Of a DNA stretch of 64,000 nt, positions 59,678 through 64,000 are shown piece by piece. The stretch's first letter is position 1; the number at the start of each line of letters is the position of its first letter. A program made the translations under genes and the position numbers. The notes beneath the pieces were generated by a model. It saw only the letters and a list, made by a program, of their open reading frames with translations, was not told the DNA's origin and ran no database searches. This DNA is from Jejuia sp040720935. GTDB taxonomy: Bacteria > Bacteroidota > Bacteroidia > Flavobacteriales > Flavobacteriaceae. Location of the stretch: NCBI RefSeq assembly GCF_040720935.1, contig NZ_JBFDAE010000009.1, positions 1-64,000 on the forward strand. The letters run 5' to 3'.

Positions 59678-60397
59678 ATGGAACATATAGAATTATTTTT
59701 CAAATCGATATTTATTGATAACATGGTTTTTGCGGTATTCTTAGGAATGTGCTCTTACCTAGCCGTTTCGAAAAAAGTTGCAACAGCAGTAGGTTTGGGT
59801 GCAGCAGTAATATTCGTATTGGCTATTACAGTACCTTTAAACTGGTTGTTAGACCAGTATTTATTGCAACCAGGGGCATTATCTTGGTTAGGCCCTGAAT
59901 ATGCGGATTACGATTTAAGCTTTCTTTCATTCATCATGTTTATTGCAACCATTGCAACCATGGTGCAATTAGTAGAAATAGTAGTTGAAAAATTTTCGCC
60001 ATCATTATATAATTCATTGGGTATCTTCTTACCACTTATCGCGGTAAACTGTGCTATTTTAGGTGGTTCTTTATTTATGCAATCTCGTGAAATTGAAAAC
60101 TTTGGCTTAGCTTTTAACTACGGCGTTTCATCAGGAATAGGTTGGTTTTTAGCCATTTTAGCTATCGCAGCTATTCGTGAGAAAATTAGATATAGCAATG
60201 TGCCAGCGCCTTTAAGAGGTTTAGGCATCACGTTTATTATTACAGGACTAATGGGAATTGGTTTCTTAAGTTTTGGTGGTATGCTAACTGGTGGAGATGA
60301 AGAAGAAAAACCAGCAACAGAAACTGCCATAGACGTTGAGGAATTAGAAACTGAAATAGCTAAGGAATTAGCTGATAACACTAAAATAATTGAGTAG
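59678..60397 (+). CDS. nqrE: Na+-translocating NADH:quinone reductase subunit E
   Basis: 239 residues; six TM helices (homolog of NqrD with opposite topology). Motifs: FLGMCSYLAVSKKV, LPLIAVNCAILGGSLFMQSR with the second iron-binding Cys, and GVSSGIGWFLAILAIAAIRE. A C-terminal acidic tail (GGDEEEKPATETAID) extends beyond the usual end. Its stop lies 2 bp before the nqrF start. Confidence 0.96.
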   Translation: MEHIELFFKSIFIDNMVFAVFLGMCSYLAVSKKVATAVGLGAAVIFVLAITVPLNWLLDQYLLQPGALSWLGPEYADYDLSFLSFIMFIATIATMVQLVEIVVEKFSPSLYNSLGIFLPLIAVNCAILGGSLFMQSREIENFGLAFNYGVSSGIGWFLAILAIAAIREKIRYSNVPAPLRGLGITFIITGLMGIGFLSFGGMLTGGDEEEKPATETAIDVEELETEIAKELADNTKIIE

Positions 60398-60398
60398 T

Positions 60399-61709
60399 AT
60401 GATGATTTTAGCAGCAGGAACAACAGGAACGATTATAGCAACGGTTGTAGCGTTTTTAATAATTACGCTAATACTAGTTAGTTTATTACTTTTTGTAAAA
60501 CAAAAATTATCGCCATCTGGTCCAGTAAAAATCACGATTAATGGTGAACGTGAAATAGAAGTGGCTTCTGGAGGTAGTTTACTATCTACATTAGGTGCTC
60601 AAAAAATATTTTTACCATCTGCCTGTGGTGGTGGTGGCACATGTATCCAATGTGAATGTCATGTATTATCCGGTGGAGGTGAAGCTTTACCAACTGAAAC
60701 ACCTCACTTTTCAAGAAAAGAATTACAACAAGGAGCGCGTTTATCATGTCAGGTTAAAGTAAAACAAGACATGGATATTACCATTCCAGAAGAAGTTTTC
60801 GGAATTAAAAAATGGGAAGCAACTGTTGTGCGTAACTATAATGTAGCCTCTTTTATTAAGGAATTTGTTGTTGAAATTCCTGAGGATATGGGCTATAAGG
60901 CAGGTGGATATATTCAAATTGAAATTCCGCCATGTGAAGTTAAATATTCAGATATGGATATTACAGCACACCCTGAAGAACATGAAACACCAGATAAGTT
61001 TCAAGAGGAGTGGGATAAGTTTAAATTATGGCCATTGGTCATGAAAAACACAGAAACCATTGAGCGTGCATACTCTATGGCTTCTTACCCAGCTGAAGGC
61101 CGTGAGATTATGTTGAATGTTCGTGTTGCTTGTCCGCCGTTCGACCGCGCCAAAGGTGGCTGGATGGATGTTAATCCAGGTATTGCATCATCTTATATAT
61201 TTAATCAGAAACCTGGAGATAAAGTAACTATTTCTGGACCTTACGGAGAGTTCTTTATTAATGAATCTGATAGTGAAATGTTATATGTAGGTGGTGGAGC
61301 AGGTATGGCGCCAATGCGTTCTCACTTGTATCACTTATTCAAAACTTTAAAAACCGATCGTAAAGTAACCTATTGGTATGGTGGTCGTTCTAAGCGTGAA
61401 TTGTTCTACTTAGAGCATTTCCGTGAGTTGGAAAGGGATTTCCCTAACTTTAAGTTTTACTTAGCATTATCAGAGCCTTTACCTGAAGATAACTGGAAAG
61501 TAAAAGAAAATGTTGATGCACCAGGAGATGGATTTGTTGGATTCATCCACAATTGTGTTATAGATAATTATTTAAGTTTACACGAATCGCCAGAAGATAT
61601 AGAATTGTATTTCTGTGGCCCTCCATTAATGAACAAAGCGGTTCAGAAAATGGGAGAAGACTTTGGTATCCCAGATGAGCACATCAGGTTTGATGACTTT
61701 GGTGGATAA
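60399..61709 (+). CDS. nqrF: Na+-translocating NADH:quinone reductase subunit F
   Basis: 437 residues from ATG 60399 (a TTG at 60390 is inside nqrE). N-terminal TM helix (ATVVAFLIITLILVSLLLFV), then a [2Fe-2S] ferredoxin domain (ACGGGGTCIQCECHV with the fourth Cys in ARLSCQVKV), then an FAD/NADH reductase domain (RAYSMASYP, FDRAKGGWMDVNPG, GGGAGMAPMRSHL, FCGPPLMNKAV). It takes electrons from NADH into the complex. Last gene of the operon; a terminator follows. Confidence 0.97.
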   Translation: MMILAAGTTGTIIATVVAFLIITLILVSLLLFVKQKLSPSGPVKITINGEREIEVASGGSLLSTLGAQKIFLPSACGGGGTCIQCECHVLSGGGEALPTETPHFSRKELQQGARLSCQVKVKQDMDITIPEEVFGIKKWEATVVRNYNVASFIKEFVVEIPEDMGYKAGGYIQIEIPPCEVKYSDMDITAHPEEHETPDKFQEEWDKFKLWPLVMKNTETIERAYSMASYPAEGREIMLNVRVACPPFDRAKGGWMDVNPGIASSYIFNQKPGDKVTISGPYGEFFINESDSEMLYVGGGAGMAPMRSHLYHLFKTLKTDRKVTYWYGGRSKRELFYLEHFRELERDFPNFKFYLALSEPLPEDNWKVKENVDAPGDGFVGFIHNCVIDNYLSLHESPEDIELYFCGPPLMNKAVQKMGEDFGIPDEHIRFDDFGG

Positions 61710-61725
61710 TCCAAATAAAATAAGT

Positions 61726-61757
61726 AAGACCCAACAGAAATGTTGGGTTTCTTTTTT
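61726..61757 (+). terminator. nqr operon terminator
   Basis: ACCCAACA-GAAA-TGTTGGGT (61729-61748), a GAAA-tetraloop hairpin followed by TTCTTTTTT, 20 bp after the nqrF stop. Confidence 0.85.
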
Positions 61758-61794
61758 AATATAAACTACTAACAATTAGTGTTTTACATGAATT

Positions 61795-62640
61795 ATGAAA
61801 AAAAGTTTTTTAGGGTTGCTCTTATTGGTTTTGTGTTCCTGTTCTACGGACAATGGTGGTTCTGATGAGCCAAATGGAAATTCATCTGGAACTCTTTTAA
61901 AATCTTTTAAAAAAATCACTTCTGGAGCTTTAGAGTTTCAAATAAATTACGAATATGATTCAAAAGGAAATATTGTAAAATCCTCTCAGGACTATTCTTA
62001 TGGAAAAAAAGATGTCATTACTTATTCTTATGATTCAAACGGAGATCTTACCTCTTTTGAGCAGGTAACCACAGATCCTTTTGGAGATGTTACTACTGAG
62101 ATTAATAATTTCAATTATCAAAATGGAATGGTGGTTAAAATTTGTCAGGAGATAACGCACCCAGACGGACCTTCATCTTTTGACTATCCTGAGGTAGATA
62201 AAATTGATTTTGCTTATGATAGTTTTGGAAATGTTGAATTGTTTACCCATTATTTTCCAGAGGAAGCAGAATTCAATGATTGTGATGATGTTGATAGTAT
62301 TGATGCCACAGAAAGTCTGGAATATGATTCAAACGGTAATATGATAAGATATCAAAATAGCGAATACTTCTTTACGCCTACCTATCTTAAATATGCCTAT
62401 GATAACACAAATCATCCTTATGCGAGTGTAAAGCCAAAAGCCTTTCGTTCGTTATTAGGGTTTTCTACTGTAAATAATATTTCGAAAGCTGAGGAATATA
62501 ATGCTGATACAGATGAACTCATAGGTACTGTTACTTTCAATTATGAATTGAACAATCAAAATTACCCAACCAAGTTATCTCGTACTTACACCGCAGGCAG
62601 CACAAGTCAATCCTTGGTTTTTGAGTATAGCTATTATTAA
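61795..62640 (+). CDS. YD-repeat-like lipoprotein
   Basis: 281 residues. Lipobox signal (MKKSFLGLLLLVLCSCS) and a Gly/Ser/Asn-rich linker (TDNGGSDEPNGNSSG). The rest is beta strands with YEYDSKGNIVKS, YSYDSNGDLTSF, AYDSFGNVELF, EYDSNGNMIRY units, the YD/RHS-type pattern, ending FEYSYY. No toxin domain is attached. Probably a surface or periplasmic lipoprotein of unknown role. Followed by its own terminator. Confidence 0.75.
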   Translation: MKKSFLGLLLLVLCSCSTDNGGSDEPNGNSSGTLLKSFKKITSGALEFQINYEYDSKGNIVKSSQDYSYGKKDVITYSYDSNGDLTSFEQVTTDPFGDVTTEINNFNYQNGMVVKICQEITHPDGPSSFDYPEVDKIDFAYDSFGNVELFTHYFPEEAEFNDCDDVDSIDATESLEYDSNGNMIRYQNSEYFFTPTYLKYAYDNTNHPYASVKPKAFRSLLGFSTVNNISKAEEYNADTDELIGTVTFNYELNNQNYPTKLSRTYTAGSTSQSLVFEYSYY

Positions 62641-62666
62641 AGTTACCACAATGAACAGTATATATT

Positions 62667-62697
62667 AGCCTGACCAAAATATAGTTAGGCTTTTTTT
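62667..62697 (+). terminator. Terminator after the YD-repeat lipoprotein
   Basis: AGCCTGAC (62667-62674) pairs with GTTAGGCT (62684-62691) with one wobble, followed by a seven-T run. It overlaps the 3' end of the convergent gene by two bases. Confidence 0.7.
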
Positions 62698-63160
62698 ATG
62701 ACTGAATATTAGTTTCCAAAATAGACTGAGCTTCATCATTTTCAAACTCAAATAACTTAGTGTAATCCATCACATTAGAAACACCATCCAACTCGCATAA
62801 ATAAGCAATAACTGCCGAAAGCCCATGAAACAAAACAGCTTTATCAGTAGGGTTTTCAGGTTTACTGTTTTTATAATGAAGCGGCAGTTGATAGCCACAG
62901 GCATTCAAGAAAACATGTTCAATCTTTAATAATTCCAAAGGCGAATAACCATTAAATTTTCTTCCGAAAGCTTGATGTACTTTACCAATATAATTTAGTT
63001 CCAAAGTGCCATGGGAATCTGATAAGTGTTTCCAACTATCTGTTCTGTCCAAAATATTTCCAACAGCACATTGTTTGCAACATTCAGGATTCAATTCATT
63101 GTTATGAAAAGCTACATAGAGTTTTTTTAAAGCGGATTCTAAACGAGGTGTAGTTTTCAT
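62696..63160 (-). CDS. Small Cys-rich protein of unknown function
   Basis: 154 residues, no signal peptide. ECCKQCAVGNI near the N-terminus, four Cys in the first ~115 residues plus a later one in AYLCELDG, suggests a metal or Fe-S site, or structural cysteines. The rest is helical (GKVHQAFGRKFNGYSPLELL, FLNACGYQLPLHY). I recall such proteins in flavobacteria labelled as NqrF by genome pipelines, but the size and sequence do not support that. Function unknown; its place just beyond the nqr operon may be why. Confidence 0.7.
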   Translation of the reverse strand: MKTTPRLESALKKLYVAFHNNELNPECCKQCAVGNILDRTDSWKHLSDSHGTLELNYIGKVHQAFGRKFNGYSPLELLKIEHVFLNACGYQLPLHYKNSKPENPTDKAVLFHGLSAVIAYLCELDGVSNVMDYTKLFEFENDEAQSILETNIQS

Positions 63161-63270
63161 AGCATGTAGTTTTACCTCAAATTACTAAAAAGATTGCTTT
63201 TAACTGTGAAATTCTTCTTAAATTTTTAATAAGTAAGTACGAATCATGTTTTTACAAACGTTAATTTATA

Positions 63271-64000
63271 ATGAAGAATATTTTAAGAATTGTTGTTTTA
63301 GTACTTTTAATTGTACTATTTATAAAGTTTAAACCTGCTGAAAAAGTTGTCAAAACCATTGCTGCTGTAACTGAAACACCTAGTTTAATAAACAAAGACA
63401 GTCTTACTATAAAATCCAGAGTAAATATTCCTGTTGGCTATAAACGAGTTGTATATCCATCAGGCTCTTTTCAAGACTATCTTAGAAATTATAAATTAAA
63501 ACCCTTCGGAAGTAAAATTATAAATTATGATGCTTCTGAATATTATTGGCAATACGGGCATATTGGTATTTTAGAAATTCCCGTGCCTAAAAACGGACTG
63601 CAACAATGTGCCGATGCTCTAATTAGAATTAGAAGTGAATATCTATGGGACAATAATCGAAAAGAAGACATCGGGTTTAATTTTACAAGTGGTCATTATT
63701 GTTCTTGGATTAAATATGCTGAAGGGTATAGACCAAAAGTTAAAGGTAATAAAGTATCGTTCCGCAAAACGGTGAATAAAAATCATTCCAAAGAAAACTT
63801 TTATAGGTATTTGAACCTTATTTATATGTATTCTGGCACACTCTCCCTTTATAATGAATTGCCAAAGATAAACGATGCCAAAAATCTAAAAATTGGCGAT
63901 ATGCTGATAAAAGGAGGTTCGCCCGGACATATTGTAATGATTTGTGATGAGGTTGTTAATGATAAAGGAGAAAGGTTGTATTTATTGTTCCAAGGGAATA
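63271..64000 (+). CDS. DUF4846-like secreted protein, partial (window edge)
   Basis: Open from ATG 63271 to the window end (243 codons, no stop), so the C-terminus is missing. It begins MKNILRIVVLVLLIVLFIKF, a signal/anchor helix. IPVGYKRVVYPSGSFQDYLR, YQYGHIGILEIPVPKNGLQQ-like and CADALIRIRSEYLW are the DUF4846 pattern, then GHYCSWIKYAEGYRPKV, and GDMLIKGGSPGHIVMICDEV with a Gly-His that could be catalytic. It may be a hydrolase or peptidoglycan-related protein in the periplasm, but that is not established. Confidence 0.7.
   Translation, partial: MKNILRIVVLVLLIVLFIKFKPAEKVVKTIAAVTETPSLINKDSLTIKSRVNIPVGYKRVVYPSGSFQDYLRNYKLKPFGSKIINYDASEYYWQYGHIGILEIPVPKNGLQQCADALIRIRSEYLWDNNRKEDIGFNFTSGHYCSWIKYAEGYRPKVKGNKVSFRKTVNKNHSKENFYRYLNLIYMYSGTLSLYNELPKINDAKNLKIGDMLIKGGSPGHIVMICDEVVNDKGERLYLLFQGN

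Noticed and set aside
62696..63160. NqrF homolog
   Set aside because: 154 residues without ferredoxin or reductase motifs; the true nqrF is at 60399-61709.

Overview
The window is chromosomal DNA from a low-GC member of the Bacteroidota, almost certainly family Flavobacteriaceae. The evidence is the gene content: gliding-motility genes gldB and gldC, type IX secretion (T9SS) genes (porT and a DUF5103 plug-protein gene), T9SS type A and type B cargo proteins, the lipoprotein TamL, a complete Na+-translocating NADH:quinone reductase operon, and promoters of the TTG...TAnnTTTG type. Genus cannot be fixed from the window.

Layout. Positions 1-5098 are a decayed accessory patch. It holds the start of a lipoprotein gene, two ~110-bp palindromic repeats (131-241 and 4284-4392) plus a shortened inverted relative (622-679), a large T9SS type B surface protein, the 3' end of a group II intron, an IS1182-type transposase stub, and two ends of a tyrosine recombinase lying on either side of the insert. 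From 5099 the sequence is mostly core: dnaG, a response regulator, nadE, gldBC, a lipoprotein deformylase, a processive glycosyltransferase, two small lipoproteins, an HTH regulator with a divergent surface-repeat protein, pnp, rpsO, a PAS histidine kinase, accD, fbaA, tamL, an rRNA methyltransferase, porT-ubiE and trkA-trkH.

Positions 30857-36064 are a second accessory patch. A decayed toxin-antitoxin remnant is followed by a compact bacteriocin-type locus: an orphan LuxR-type response regulator, a double-glycine-leader peptide with two cysteines, a small two-TM protein, a five-TM protein, a membrane-anchored thioredoxin-like protein and a C39-peptidase ABC exporter. This is the most promising undescribed system in the window.

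Positions 36107-55449 carry aspartate aminotransferase, an acyl desaturase, rsmG, two paralogous TPR proteins, an ECF42-type sigma factor with its YCII/DGPF partner, a secreted lipase-like T9SS cargo, pruA, an NRDE/DUF6695 pair, an intact RelE/ParE-type toxin-antitoxin pair, and a three-gene operon of N-formylglutamate amidohydrolase, GCS2-like ligase and RimK-like ATP-grasp enzyme that looks like a small-peptide or amidoligase pathway. UPF0158, apaG and the T9SS plug gene follow. Positions 55512-61757 are the nqrABCDEF operon, with promoter and terminator visible and a short repeat lodged between nqrD and nqrE. The window ends with a YD-repeat-like lipoprotein, a small Cys-rich protein and a DUF4846-like gene cut by the window edge.

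No rRNA, tRNA or CRISPR array was recognised. Recurrent small features are factor-independent terminators at many gene ends, a shared 32-bp perfect palindrome used at two of them, and loss of zinc-ribbon ligands in both DnaG and AccD.
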